Counted from the stretch's first letter, positions 17,056-24,998 are shown. The stretch: DNA of 64,000 bases from Sulfurimicrobium sp964552675 (GCA_964552675.1 CAZKHJ010000001.1:150593-214592), one strand, 5' to 3'. Notes: a model not told the origin generated them from the sequence alone. A program made the numbers and translations.

Positions 17056-17099
17056 CCTAACCCCTCCCCTGAGAAGGGGAGGGTCGGGGAGGGGTTAGG
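17056..17099. repeat. C-rich/G-rich intergenic inverted repeat
   Basis: CTAACCCCTCCCC (17057-17069) pairs perfectly with GGGGAGGGGTTAG (17086-17098), and an inner CCCCTGAGAAGGGG hairpin lies within. It begins right after the ctpA stop. The family recurs in degenerate form at 50282-50318 and 23868-23915. No T-run follows the stem, so it is better read as a dispersed repeat than as a terminator. Confidence 0.75.
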
Positions 17100-17115
17100 A
17101 CGCCAGGAAACACAC

Positions 17116-17880
17116 ATGGACGACAATCAACTCCTGCGCTACAGCCGCCACATCCTGCTGCCCCAGCTTGGTGTCGAAGGACAGGAAAAATTACTCGCTG
17201 CCCATGCCCTGATCATCGGCGCCGGGGGGCTGGGCTCCCCAGCCGCGCTGTATCTGGCCGCTGCCGGTGTGGGCCGCATCACCATCTGTGACGGCGACAG
17301 TGTGGACCTCACCAATCTGCAGCGCCAGATTGCCCATTTCACCCATTCCCTCGGCAGCAACAAGGCCCTCTCGGCACAGCGCACCCTGGCAGCCATCAAT
17401 CCCGAAATCCGGGTAACGGCAATCCCGCAGCGCATCGAGGGCGAAGAACTGGCGCACCTGGTCTCCCAATCCGATGTCGTGCTGGATGCCTGCGACAACT
17501 TCGCCACCCGCCATGCCGTCAACCGCGCCTGCGTCAGACATCGCAAGCCGCTGGTTTCCGGCGCCGCGATTCGTTTCGATGGCCAGATCACGGTATTCGA
17601 CCTGCGCCAGCCGGACAGCCCCTGTTATCACTGCCTGTTTCCGGAAAGCGCCCAGGACGAGGGCGAACGCTGCGCCGTAATGGGCGTGTTCGCGCCGCTG
17701 GTAGGCATCATTGGCGCGGCGCAGGCGGCAGAAGCGCTCAAGATTCTGGCCAGCATCGGCCAGCCGCTGCTGGGCCGTCTGCAACTGCTCGACGGCCTCT
17801 CCATGGAGTGGCGCCAGATCAGGCTGAAGAAAGACCCCGCCTGCCCGGTATGCGGCCCTGGAAACGCGTCAACCCAGTAG
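17116..17880 (+). CDS. moeB: MoeB/ThiF/HesA-family adenylyltransferase
   Basis: 254 aa E1-like enzyme. The nucleotide loop GAGGLGSP is near residue 36, with the Asp of I-C-D-G-D and the R-Q-I box downstream. A zinc site is formed by CYHC (about 174-177) and CPVC (about 244-247). The adenylated partner would be the C-terminal Gly-Gly of MoaD or ThiS. The sequence fits MoeB and ThiF about equally, and no moa or thiS gene is adjacent. Its 3' end overlaps slmA by 12 nt tail to tail. Confidence 0.85.
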   Translation: MDDNQLLRYSRHILLPQLGVEGQEKLLAAHALIIGAGGLGSPAALYLAAAGVGRITICDGDSVDLTNLQRQIAHFTHSLGSNKALSAQRTLAAINPEIRVTAIPQRIEGEELAHLVSQSDVVLDACDNFATRHAVNRACVRHRKPLVSGAAIRFDGQITVFDLRQPDSPCYHCLFPESAQDEGERCAVMGVFAPLVGIIGAAQAAEALKILASIGQPLLGRLQLLDGLSMEWRQIRLKKDPACPVCGPGNASTQ

Positions 17881-18444
17881 TATTTTTTTCTGGGTGTCGA
17901 GGAATTCCATCGGCTCGCGCTTGAAACCGCTCTTGGCAAACTGCTGCCAGCGCCCGACGATAAAGCTCATGATCAGATTGGCATGGGCCGCCGGATCGGC
18001 CGTTACGCCCAGGCCGCCCTGGCTGGCAGCAATGCGCAGGGATTGCTTGATGCTGGCTTCAAGCCGGTCTTGAACCTGGTTGATGCGCGTCTGCAAACGC
18101 TCGTTTTCGTTCACCAGCGCATCGCCGGTCAGCACCCGCGTCATGCCGGGATTTTTCTGCGCAAAACCGAGCAGCAGGGAAAGCATGGCCTCCAGCTGCC
18201 GGGCGCCGTTCTGTTCCTCGCTGGTAACCTTGTTGATGATGCCGAACAGGCTCTGTTCGATGAACTCGATCAGCCCCTCGAACATTTGCGCCTTGCTGGC
18301 GAAATGACGATAGAGCGCAGCTTCCGACACTTCCAGCCGGGCTGCCAGCGCTGCGGTGGTGATTTTCTCGCCCTGTGGATGCTGCAGCATTTCCGCCAGC
18401 ACTTGCAGGATTTGCAGCTTGCGTTCACCCGGTTTGCTTGCCAT
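17869..18444 (-). CDS. slmA: nucleoid-occlusion factor SlmA (TetR family)
   Basis: 191 aa. The N-terminal TetR helix-turn-helix includes I-T-T-A-A-L-A-A-R-L-E-V-S-E-A-A-L-Y-R-H-F, the SlmA form of the motif. The E-Q-S-L-F-G-I-I-N and N-P-G-M-T-R-V-L-T-G-D segments also fit SlmA better than other TetR proteins. SlmA binds palindromic chromosomal sites and blocks FtsZ polymerisation over the nucleoid. Here it is the last gene of an argB-HAD-slmA run, and its start overlaps the HAD gene by 20 nt. Confidence 0.85.
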   Translation of the reverse strand: MASKPGERKLQILQVLAEMLQHPQGEKITTAALAARLEVSEAALYRHFASKAQMFEGLIEFIEQSLFGIINKVTSEEQNGARQLEAMLSLLLGFAQKNPGMTRVLTGDALVNENERLQTRINQVQDRLEASIKQSLRIAASQGGLGVTADPAAHANLIMSFIVGRWQQFAKSGFKREPMEFLDTQKKILLG

Positions 18445-19108
18445 TCCTAACCTCCTTTTTCAATTTTTGCTGCACCCGCGACAGCTCTCGTACCGAACGC
18501 AGGCTTAGATCCACGCCAGCCACCCGCTTCGATGCCGAACCAACCAGCACCGTTTTCATGCCCAGGCGTTTCGCGGTTCTGAGGTTGCCCAGCGAATCCT
18601 CCACCATCACGCAGCGTTGCGGCAACAGGCGCCAGCAACGAAACAGCCGGTAAAAACCCTGCGGGTCTGGTTTGGGGCGATAACCCGCGCCCTCAATGGA
18701 AAACACGCCGGCAAACAGGTCATCGATCCGCAGCAGGCGCAGCACCGCCCCGGCATAGAAAGCAGGTGCATTGGTATAAACGATCTTGTTGCCACGCAAG
18801 CGCTGCAAGGCGCTTCTCAGCCCGCGTTCGCGCAGCACCATGCGTTCCAGGGCCGGAAACTGGTGGGTATGCCAGAGGAAATGGTCGGGATCCGTGCCAT
18901 GATGCCGCATCAACCCCTGCAGGGTCGCTCCGTAGCGCTGCCAGTAGTGATCGCGCAAACGATTCGCCGCCACTTCGTCCAGAGCCAGATGATCCTGCAG
19001 GTACCGGGTCATGGCATGGTTAAGGTGCGGGAAGACATGCGGGGAAGCGTTGTGCAGGGTGTTGTCGAGATCGAACACCCAGGTTGGCTCACGCCTTGAA
19101 ATCTTCAT
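18425..19108 (-). CDS. HAD-family pyrimidine 5'-nucleotidase
   Basis: 227 aa. HAD motif I is V-F-D-L-D-N-T-L-H (Asp nucleophile near residue 13). Motif II is the Thr of I-V-Y-T-N-A, motif III the Lys of R-P-K-P-D, and motif IV M-V-E-D-S-L-G-N-L. The helical cap and the N-T-L-H start fit the pyrimidine nucleotidase subgroup (YjjG/SDT1-like), which clears UMP/CMP or noncanonical nucleotides. The start overlaps the argB stop by 4 nt, so it is co-transcribed with argB and slmA. Confidence 0.85.
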   Translation of the reverse strand: MKISRREPTWVFDLDNTLHNASPHVFPHLNHAMTRYLQDHLALDEVAANRLRDHYWQRYGATLQGLMRHHGTDPDHFLWHTHQFPALERMVLRERGLRSALQRLRGNKIVYTNAPAFYAGAVLRLLRIDDLFAGVFSIEGAGYRPKPDPQGFYRLFRCWRLLPQRCVMVEDSLGNLRTAKRLGMKTVLVGSASKRVAGVDLSLRSVRELSRVQQKLKKEVRNGKQTG

Positions 19109-19995
19109 GTATTGGAGCGAATCAGCGTCCCCACGCCCTCGTCGGTAAGAATTTCCAGCAGCAGCGCGTGCTCCACCCGTCCGTCGATGATATGGCTGGT
19201 CTTGACCCCATTCTTCACTGCTTCCAGCGCCATGGAAATTTTCGGGATCATGCCACCGGAGATGGTGCCATCCTCGATCAGGCCATCCACCTGGGCAGCA
19301 GTCAGGCCGGTGAGAAGCTTGCCATCCTTGTCCAGCACGCCGGTGGTATTGGTCATCAGAATCAATTTTTCGGCCTTGAGCGTTTCCGCCAGCTTGCCGG
19401 CCACCAGATCGGCGTTGATGTTGAAGGCCTCGCCCAGGTCACCGACACCAATCGGAGCAATCACCGGGATGAAGTCCTGGGTGTCGAGCAGGGTCACCAG
19501 CGCCGGATCGATGTGGCTCACCTCGCCCACCAGACCGATGTCGATCAGTTCGTCGCCGTCACCCTTGGATTTGACCAGCAGTTTTTTCGCCCGGATCATG
19601 CCGCCATCGGTGCCGGTCAGACCCACCGCCTTGCCACCGTACTGGTTGATGAGATTGACGATTTCCTTGTTGACCTGGCCGCCCAGCACCATCTCGACGA
19701 TATCCATGGTCTCCTCGTCGGTCACGCGCATGCCCTGGATGAACTCGCCCTGCTTGCCCACGCGCTTGAGCAGATCATTGATCTGCGGTCCGCCGCCGTG
19801 GACCACTACCGGATTGAGGCCGACCAGCTTGAGCAGCACCACATCCTTGGCGAAGCCGTGCTTGAGATGCTCCTCCGTCATGGCATTGCCGCCATACTTG
19901 ATGACGATGGTCTTGTCCTGGAAACGGCGGATATAGGGCAGTGCCTCGGAAAGGATGGCAGCTTTTTCCTTGGCGGAAGCGGGGGAAAGCGACAT
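19105..19995 (-). CDS. argB: acetylglutamate kinase
   Basis: 296 aa from ATG 19995; the longer reading to 20040 adds non-family residues. The amino-acid-kinase fold is shown by the phosphate loop V-I-K-Y-G-G-N-A-M near residue 34, the V-V-H-G-G-G-P-Q-I substrate loop, and N-I-N-A-D near residue 190. The C-terminal I-S-G-G-M-I-P-K motif is also present. The enzyme makes N-acetylglutamyl phosphate, the second step of arginine synthesis. The N-terminal helix present here is the element that lets arginine-sensitive hexamers form, so feedback inhibition is likely. Confidence 0.95.
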   Translation of the reverse strand: MSLSPASAKEKAAILSEALPYIRRFQDKTIVIKYGGNAMTEEHLKHGFAKDVVLLKLVGLNPVVVHGGGPQINDLLKRVGKQGEFIQGMRVTDEETMDIVEMVLGGQVNKEIVNLINQYGGKAVGLTGTDGGMIRAKKLLVKSKGDGDELIDIGLVGEVSHIDPALVTLLDTQDFIPVIAPIGVGDLGEAFNINADLVAGKLAETLKAEKLILMTNTTGVLDKDGKLLTGLTAAQVDGLIEDGTISGGMIPKISMALEAVKNGVKTSHIIDGRVEHALLLEILTDEGVGTLIRSNT

Positions 19996-20079
19996 GGGAA
20001 GGCCTTTGTGTAAATGGATCCGGGCGCTATTTTCCCTCACCCGGCCCTATTGCCGCAAGCGCTCCCGGCGAAGTGAGCG

Positions 20080-20120
20080 CAAACAAAAAGCGGCATCCCG
20101 CATGACCGGGATGCCGCTGT
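20080..20120 (-). terminator. intrinsic terminator of hsp20
   Basis: A perfect 12-bp stem (20089-20100 with 20107-20118, loop of 6) is followed on the minus strand by TTTTTGTTT. It lies just after the hsp20 stop at 20138 and before argB. Confidence 0.88.
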
Positions 20121-20137
20121 TGTGCGATCAGGCAGAA

Positions 20138-20581
20138 TTACTGGATCGACAGCTTCTTGGCGGAACTGGCCGCCTTCTTCGGCAATGCCAGCTCCAGCAC
20201 GCCATCGGCGTACTTGGCCTGGGCCTTGGCTTCATCGACATCCTGGGCCAGGGTAAAACTACGTGCCACCTTGCCGTAATAACGCTCGGAACGCAGCACT
20301 TTCTCGCCCTGCTTTTCCTCCTTCTCTTTTTTCACTTCGGCGCTGATCGAAACCTGGTTGCCTTCAATGGTGACATGAATGTCCTCCTTCTTCACACCGG
20401 GAATGTCGGCGTGAACGGTGTAGGCGCCGTCATTTTCTTTCACATCCATCTTGATCTGCATCTGGGGCTGCCCCTCGAAGGCCATCGGGCGCACCAGGAA
20501 GCCCTTGAACAGATCGTCAATATCACCAAACGGGTCCACGCGGGTCAGGTTGAAGGGATCGTAACGGGTAATACCAGCCAT
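20138..20581 (-). CDS. small heat shock protein (Hsp20/alpha-crystallin)
   Basis: 147 aa. The central alpha-crystallin domain covers about residues 42-137: it begins with D-V-K-E-N-D-G-A-Y, has H-A-D-I-P-G-V-K-K-E-D-I-H-V, and ends with the A-x-Y-x-D-G-V-L-x-L-x-L-P box. The N-terminus (R-Y-D-P-F-N) and the C-terminal K-K-L-S-I-Q follow the usual pattern, although the I-x-I tail is only partial. It is an ATP-independent holdase that keeps unfolding proteins soluble. A sigma32-like promoter lies upstream and a strong terminator downstream, so the gene forms its own transcription unit. Confidence 0.93.
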   Translation of the reverse strand: MAGITRYDPFNLTRVDPFGDIDDLFKGFLVRPMAFEGQPQMQIKMDVKENDGAYTVHADIPGVKKEDIHVTIEGNQVSISAEVKKEKEEKQGEKVLRSERYYGKVARSFTLAQDVDEAKAQAKYADGVLELALPKKAASSAKKLSIQ

Positions 20582-20639
20582 GATTCATCTCCTTGATTTA
20601 GCGAGTTTGCGAACAGCGGTTTTTGAACCGCATATTGCC

Positions 20640-20668
20640 AATATAAGGAAAATCACTCTACTTTCAAG
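20640..20668 (-). promoter_or_regulatory. sigma32-type heat-shock promoter of hsp20
   Basis: On the minus strand CTTGAAA (20668-20662) matches the heat-shock -35 box exactly. CCTTATATT (20648-20640) lies 13 nt further on as a good -10 (consensus CCCCATnTA). A 5' leader of about 55 nt with a GCGGTT/AACCGC hairpin and an AGGAGAT ribosome site leads to the ATG. Confidence 0.7.
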
Positions 20669-20698
20669 GCCCCGGCGAAACGCCTGGGGAAGCACAAC

Positions 20699-21973
20699 TC
20701 AGCCTTCGTATACCACCTGTCCCTCCACCAGGGTGTATTTCACCCGGCCGGCCAGTTCGATATTCTGGAAAGGTGTGTTCTTGCCGCTGCTTTTGAGCGT
20801 GCGCGGAGTGATTTGCCAGAATTCGTCGGGGTTAAAAATGCACAGGTCGGCGCTGAGCCCCGGCGCCAGTTCCCCCTTGTTGCGCGCCAGGATGCGCGCG
20901 GGTTCGGTGGTGATGCGGGCGAGGGCTTGCGGCAGGGGGATGTCCATTTCGCGCGCCCATTTCAGCGTCAGCGGCAGCAGCAGTTCCAGGCCGGTCGCGC
21001 CTGGCTCGGCCTCGGCGAAGGGCAGCAATTTGGCATCGTCGTCCACTGGCGCATGGTCGGAACACATGGCATCAACAGTCCCATCCTTGAGGCCCTCGCG
21101 CAGGGCATCACGGTCGCGCTGGCTGCGCAGGGGGGGGATGAGGTGGCAATTGGAATCGAAATAGCCGATATCCATTTCACTGAGGTGGGCATGATGCGCG
21201 CTGATGTCGCAGGTCAGCGCCAGGCCGCGGGATTTGGCTTCACGCACCATGTCCACGCCCTCGCGCGTGGACAGCCGGCACAGGTGTACCTTGGCACCGG
21301 TTTCCTGCATCAGCAGGAGAATGCGCGACAGCGCAATGGTTTCCGCACATGCCGGGATCCCTGCCAGGCCGAGCCGGGCGGCCACTTCACCGTCATGGGC
21401 GACGCCATCCCTGGCGAGGAAGGAGTCCTGGGGACGCAGCCACACGGTAAAGCCAAAGGTCGAGGCATACTGCATGGCACGCAGCAGGACATTGCTGTCC
21501 GTCAGGGGTGCATCGGCCTGTGAAAAAGCCACACACCCGGCATCGTGAAGTTCGGCCATTTCGGTCAGGCGCTGGCCTTCGAGCTTCTGGGTCAGGGCGC
21601 CAAGAGGGAAAACACGGGCCTGATGCAGGTTTTTGGCACGGTGGCGCAGCATTTCCACCAGCCCCGGCTCGTCCAGCGGCGGGTCGGTGTCGGGCGGACA
21701 TGCCAGGCTGGTTACCCCGCCCGCCACCGCAGCCGCCATTTCTGATTCCAGCGTCGCCATGTATTCGAAGCCGGGCTCGCGCAGGCGCGCCGAGAGGTCG
21801 ATCAGGCCGGGGCACACTACCAGGCCGCTGGCATCGATCACGCGGTTGGGGTGAAAGCCTTCCGGCGCATCCCCCAGCGCGACTACCTTGCCAGCAGCGA
21901 TATACATGTCGCGCTGCGCATCGATATTGTTTTTTGGGTCAATCAGGCGACCGTTCTTGATATGGATTTTCAT
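20699..21973 (-). CDS. pyrX: dihydroorotase-like protein lacking the zinc ligands (PyrC'/PyrX)
   Basis: 424 aa of the type I dihydroorotase fold. The metal motif that should read D-x-H-x-H-x-R is D59-L-S61-A-R63-L-R65, so both histidines are lost and the protein cannot bind the catalytic zinc pair in the normal way. The A-F-S box and C-S-D-H-A-P are still recognisable. In Pseudomonas the inactive pyrC' product is a structural partner needed to assemble aspartate carbamoyltransferase. The adjacent pyrB (8 nt upstream) makes the same role likely here. An active dihydroorotase should be encoded elsewhere in the genome. Confidence 0.9.
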   Translation of the reverse strand: MKIHIKNGRLIDPKNNIDAQRDMYIAAGKVVALGDAPEGFHPNRVIDASGLVVCPGLIDLSARLREPGFEYMATLESEMAAAVAGGVTSLACPPDTDPPLDEPGLVEMLRHRAKNLHQARVFPLGALTQKLEGQRLTEMAELHDAGCVAFSQADAPLTDSNVLLRAMQYASTFGFTVWLRPQDSFLARDGVAHDGEVAARLGLAGIPACAETIALSRILLLMQETGAKVHLCRLSTREGVDMVREAKSRGLALTCDISAHHAHLSEMDIGYFDSNCHLIPPLRSQRDRDALREGLKDGTVDAMCSDHAPVDDDAKLLPFAEAEPGATGLELLLPLTLKWAREMDIPLPQALARITTEPARILARNKGELAPGLSADLCIFNPDEFWQITPRTLKSSGKNTPFQNIELAGRVKYTLVEGQVVYEG

Positions 21974-21981
21974 AACCGTTC

Positions 21982-22941
21982 CTAATTCCCCGCCAGAATG
22001 CTCATCACCGCCATGCGCACCGCGATACCGAAAGTCACCTGGGGCAGGATCACTGACTGTTTGCCGTCAGCCACGTCGGAGTCGATTTCCACCCCACGGT
22101 TCATCGGGCCGGGATGCATCACAATCGCATCGGGCCGGGCCAGCGCCAGCTTGTCCTGGGTCAGGCCGTAGGACTTGAAGTATTCCTGCGCCGAGGGCAG
22201 CAGGGCGCCACGCATGCGTTCGTTCTGCAGGCGCAGCATGATCACCACGTCGACATCCTTGAGGCCCTGCTTCATGTCGTGATAGACCTGCACCCCCATG
22301 CGCTCGACCTGGGTCGGCAACAGGGTCTTGGGGGCAATCACCCGCACTTCCGGCACGCCCAGGGTGGTGAGGGCATGAATCTGCGAACGCGCCACGCGCG
22401 AATGCAGCACGTCACCGACAATGGCTACGCGCAGATTGTGAAACTCTTTCTTGTAATGGCGAATGGTGTACATGTCGAGCAGGCCCTGGGTGGGGTGGGC
22501 ATGACGACCGTCACCGGCATTGATGACGTGAATATGTGGCGCGACGTGGCGCGCGATGAAATGGGCCGCGCCGGACTGGGCATGGCGCACGATGAACATG
22601 TCGGCCTGCATTGCCGCCAGGTTGTCCACCGTGTCCAGCACGGTTTCACCCTTGGATTGCGAGGAAGCGCTGATATTGAGATTGAACACGTCGGCGGAAA
22701 GGCGCTTGGCGGCAATCTCGAAGGTGGTGCGGGTGCGCGTGCTGGGCTCGAAGAACAGGTTGAAGATGGCCTTGCCGCGCAGCAGCGGCACTTTCTTCAC
22801 ATCCCGCTCCGACACCCCGACAAAGGATTCTGCCGTATCGAGGATATGGCGCAGCATCCCCGCACCCAGACCTTCTATCGATAACAGATGCTGCAGCTCA
22901 CCGTTGGGGTTGAGCTGCGGGTTGTTACTCAGAAATGCCAT
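21982..22941 (-). CDS. pyrB: aspartate carbamoyltransferase catalytic subunit
   Basis: 319 aa. The carbamoyl-phosphate loop F-F-E-P-S-T-R-T-R-T-T-F-E is near residue 63, S-S-Q-S-K-G-E-T is near 92, and H-P-T-Q-G-L-L-D near 143. The aspartate loop R-L-Q-N-E-R and H-P-G-P-M-N-R-G follow. The enzyme makes carbamoyl aspartate, the committed step of pyrimidine synthesis. There is no pyrI beside it; instead it is followed by pyrX and preceded by pyrR, the arrangement of the dodecameric class A enzymes. Confidence 0.96.
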   Translation of the reverse strand: MAFLSNNPQLNPNGELQHLLSIEGLGAGMLRHILDTAESFVGVSERDVKKVPLLRGKAIFNLFFEPSTRTRTTFEIAAKRLSADVFNLNISASSQSKGETVLDTVDNLAAMQADMFIVRHAQSGAAHFIARHVAPHIHVINAGDGRHAHPTQGLLDMYTIRHYKKEFHNLRVAIVGDVLHSRVARSQIHALTTLGVPEVRVIAPKTLLPTQVERMGVQVYHDMKQGLKDVDVVIMLRLQNERMRGALLPSAQEYFKSYGLTQDKLALARPDAIVMHPGPMNRGVEIDSDVADGKQSVILPQVTFGIAVRMAVMSILAGN

Positions 22942-22953
22942 GGGCGTGCTCCG

Positions 22954-23460
22954 TCAAGTTTTCTCATGCAGGCTGAGGCTCAGCTCCCCCCGCCCGTCGC
23001 GGTTGAGCTGGATGTTCTGGTGCGCTTCCAGCGTCATGGCGGCGCCCGTGACCTGGGGGGCAATCGGCAATTCGCGTCCGCCACGGTCAACCAGCACCGC
23101 CAGGGTAATGCTGGCCGGGCGGCCATAGTCGAACAGCTCGTTCATCGCAGCGCGCACGCTACGTCCGGTGTAAAGCACATCGTCCACCAGGATGATGTCG
23201 CGCCCTTCCACCTCGAAAGGGATGTCAGAAGGTTCGATATTGGGATGCAGCCCCGCCTGGCCGAAATCGTCGCGGTAAAAGGAAACGTCCAGTGTTCCCA
23301 TGGGCATGCCCTGGCCCAGCAGGGGGTGAAGTTTTTCCGCCAGCCAGGCGCCACCGGTATGGATTCCCACCAGCGCACTGCGTTCGGTCACATAGGGCTT
23401 GAGCCGTTGCGCCATCTCCCGGACCAGCGCCCCGGCATCAGGTAGTTGCATGTTTTTCAT
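22954..23460 (-). CDS. pyrR: PyrR: pyrimidine operon regulator / uracil phosphoribosyltransferase
   Basis: 168 aa. The PRPP loop I-I-L-V-D-D-V-L-Y-T-G-R-S is near residue 93, as in type I phosphoribosyltransferases. V-G-I-H-T-G-G-A-W-L-A is the pyrophosphate loop. In Gram-positives PyrR attenuates the pyr operon by binding mRNA; in proteobacteria it is less studied. I see no PyrR-type antiterminator in the short gaps here, so enzymatic salvage of uracil may be its main role. The start overlaps ruvX by about 23 nt. Confidence 0.92.
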   Translation of the reverse strand: MKNMQLPDAGALVREMAQRLKPYVTERSALVGIHTGGAWLAEKLHPLLGQGMPMGTLDVSFYRDDFGQAGLHPNIEPSDIPFEVEGRDIILVDDVLYTGRSVRAAMNELFDYGRPASITLAVLVDRGGRELPIAPQVTGAAMTLEAHQNIQLNRDGRGELSLSLHEKT

Positions 23461-23884
23461 CCAGATAAGTTTGCAATATCAGTTGTGCGGCGACCTGATC
23501 CAGCATCGCCTTCTGCCTGCGACCGCCAATTCCCATCTCGCGCAATCCCTGGCTGGCCGCCGCTGAAGTCAGGCGTTCATCCACCAGCGCGACCGGCAGG
23601 TTGAAACGGCCCTCCAGCTGGCGGGAGAATTTGCGGCAACGCAGCGTCATTTCATGTTCCGTGCCGTCAAGGTGGCGCGGCAAGCCCACGACCAGGACGC
23701 CAGGCTGCCATTCCGCAATCAGCGCAGCAATGGCGCCAAATTTCTGATCGTTGCTCTCGCCATGTATGGATTCCAGCGGATGGGCCACGCCGATGCTTAT
23801 ATCGCCCACTGCCACACCGATGCGTTTGAGGCCGAAATCGAAGGCAAGCACGGTTGTCAGGTGAGGGGTTGGAGTCACCATCAC
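23438..23884 (-). CDS. ruvX: putative pre-16S rRNA nuclease / Holliday junction resolvase (YqgF)
   Basis: 148 aa. The RNase H-like fold shows A-F-D-F-G-L-K-R-I-G-V-A-V-G at the start (catalytic Asp near 15). V-V-G-L-P-R-H-L-D-G-T lies in the middle, and D-E-R-L-T-S-A-A-A carries the later acidic residue. The family finishes the 16S rRNA 5' end and has been linked to recombination. The first ten residues derive from a C-rich repeat, so a start nearer T-V-L-A-F is possible. It is placed between yqgE and pyrR, the usual proteobacterial order. Confidence 0.92.
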   Translation of the reverse strand: MMVTPTPHLTTVLAFDFGLKRIGVAVGDISIGVAHPLESIHGESNDQKFGAIAALIAEWQPGVLVVGLPRHLDGTEHEMTLRCRKFSRQLEGRFNLPVALVDERLTSAAASQGLREMGIGGRRQKAMLDQVAAQLILQTYLDEKHATT

Positions 23885-23915
23885 CCCCCTCGCCCACCCC
23901 TCACGCCCTCACGCA
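23868..23915. repeat. C-rich/G-rich repeat between yqgE and ruvX
   Basis: GGTGAGGGGTTGGAG followed by CACCCCCCTCGCCCACCCCTCACGCCC gives an imperfect inverted repeat. It is close in composition to those at 11240, 17057 and 50282 and runs into the 5' end of ruvX. Confidence 0.5.
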
Positions 23916-24469
23916 TGCCCCGCTTCCTCGGCCAGGCTGATGAGATCCACACCCAGCATTTCCATTGCCGCAGCCAGGCGTGTTTCCTCCGGCTCGTCGA
24001 AAATGAGGCCGGGTGTCGCCGGCACCGTCAACCAGGCATTCTGGGCCAGTTCGTGTTCCAGCTGGCCCGCCTCCCAGCCGGCATAACCCAGCGAAATAAA
24101 CAGTTTTGCCGGGCCCTCGCCGCGCCCGACCGCTTCGAGAATATCCTTTGAAGTGGTCAGTGCAATGTCATCCGCCACTTTCAGGCTCGACTGCCAGTCG
24201 CCCGCAGGCTGATGCAGCACAAACCCCCGGTCCATCTGCACCGGCCCGCCATAGTGGATCGGCAGCGCTGCCAGCGCCGGATCTTCGAGCGGAATCCTGA
24301 CCTGCTCGAACAGCGCCTGGAAATCCAGCTCGATGCGCCGGTTGATCACGATACCCAGGGCGCCCTGCTCGTTGTGCTCGCAGATATAGGTCAGCGTCTT
24401 GGCGAAATACGGATCCGCCATCGCTGGCATGGCAATGAGAAAATGGTGGGTGAGATCAACGCTTTTCAT
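23909..24469 (-). CDS. YqgE/AlgH family protein
   Basis: 186 aa, normal length. Family marks are the start L-T-H-H-F-L-I-A-M-P-A-M-A-D-P-Y-F, then G-A-L-G-I-V-I-N-R, G-G-P-V-Q-M-D-R-G-F-V-L-H, and G-Y-A-G-W-E-A-G-Q-L-E-x-E. The molecular function is not established. It is named for an alginate regulator in Pseudomonas and is almost always found next to ruvX. It is the first gene of the leftward yqgE-ruvX-pyrR-pyrB-pyrX run. Confidence 0.92.
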   Translation of the reverse strand: MKSVDLTHHFLIAMPAMADPYFAKTLTYICEHNEQGALGIVINRRIELDFQALFEQVRIPLEDPALAALPIHYGGPVQMDRGFVLHQPAGDWQSSLKVADDIALTTSKDILEAVGRGEGPAKLFISLGYAGWEAGQLEHELAQNAWLTVPATPGLIFDEPEETRLAAAMEMLGVDLISLAEEAGHA

Positions 24470-24566
24470 GGCTATTATTATGGCACACCACGAATGGATT
24501 GCTCATGCTACTGAGGCATCTTAAGCACCCTGAACGAGTCCGCCACAAGCCGAGCTTTCTTCCTCT

Positions 24567-24896
24567 TCAAACGCTTGACGACTCCTCCCACAGGGCACGC
24601 CCAAACGCTTTCCATGCCGGCCCGCCGTGGGACAACACCCCCTCTCCAGCGCTTTTCTCCATCACCCTCAGCATCAGCGCAGCCAGACCAAACAATTCAG
24701 TTTTGGCACGCAGCCTGTAATCCCCGGCATGGCTTGCCGACTCCAATATTTCCCCGGCGCCATGAGATAATGCTTCACGTGCCAAGACCCTGACCTGGGC
24801 ATCGTCCGACCAATCGATGTCAAGCGCCATGCCAAGGCGCTCGATTTCTTTTTCCAGCAGCGCGGTTTCCTCGCTATAGGGTTCAAAGCCCGCCAT
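24567..24896 (-). CDS. small conserved-looking protein of unknown function
   Basis: 109 aa from ATG 24896, which has a GGGGGTG ribosome site. An upstream start at 24944 is possible and would give 125 aa. The protein is acidic, mostly helical by composition and without membrane segments. I do not recognise a domain. A conserved-looking stretch is W-S-D-D-A-Q-V-R-V-L-A-R-E-A-L. The gene stands alone, with fbp and its terminator upstream and yqgE downstream. The codon third positions are GC-rich like the neighbours, which supports real coding. Confidence 0.6.
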   Translation of the reverse strand: MAGFEPYSEETALLEKEIERLGMALDIDWSDDAQVRVLAREALSHGAGEILESASHAGDYRLRAKTELFGLAALMLRVMEKSAGEGVLSHGGPAWKAFGRALWEESSSV

Positions 24897-24950
24897 ACCC
24901 ACCCCCATGAAAGTTTTCCGGCACCATCCGGCTACCAGCAGCATAAAACA

Positions 24951-24985
24951 AAAAGGCCCACATTACTGCGGGCCTTTTAATTGAT
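24951..24985 (-). terminator. intrinsic terminator of fbp
   Basis: A perfect stem AAAAGGCCC (24951-24959) / GGGCCTTTT (24970-24978) lies 20 nt after the fbp stop. On the minus strand it is followed by TTTTTGTTTT. The A/T flanks make it usable in both directions. Confidence 0.88.
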
Positions 24986-24998
24986 TTGTAACCAGCGG

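Noticed and set aside
15909..17126. A 405-aa minus-strand open frame
   Set aside because: Antisense to ctpA; no recognisable motif.
20611..20635. RNA thermometer in the hsp20 leader
   Set aside because: The stem-loop GCGGTT/AACCGC does not cover the AGGAGAT ribosome site, and no ROSE or fourU pairing with it is visible.
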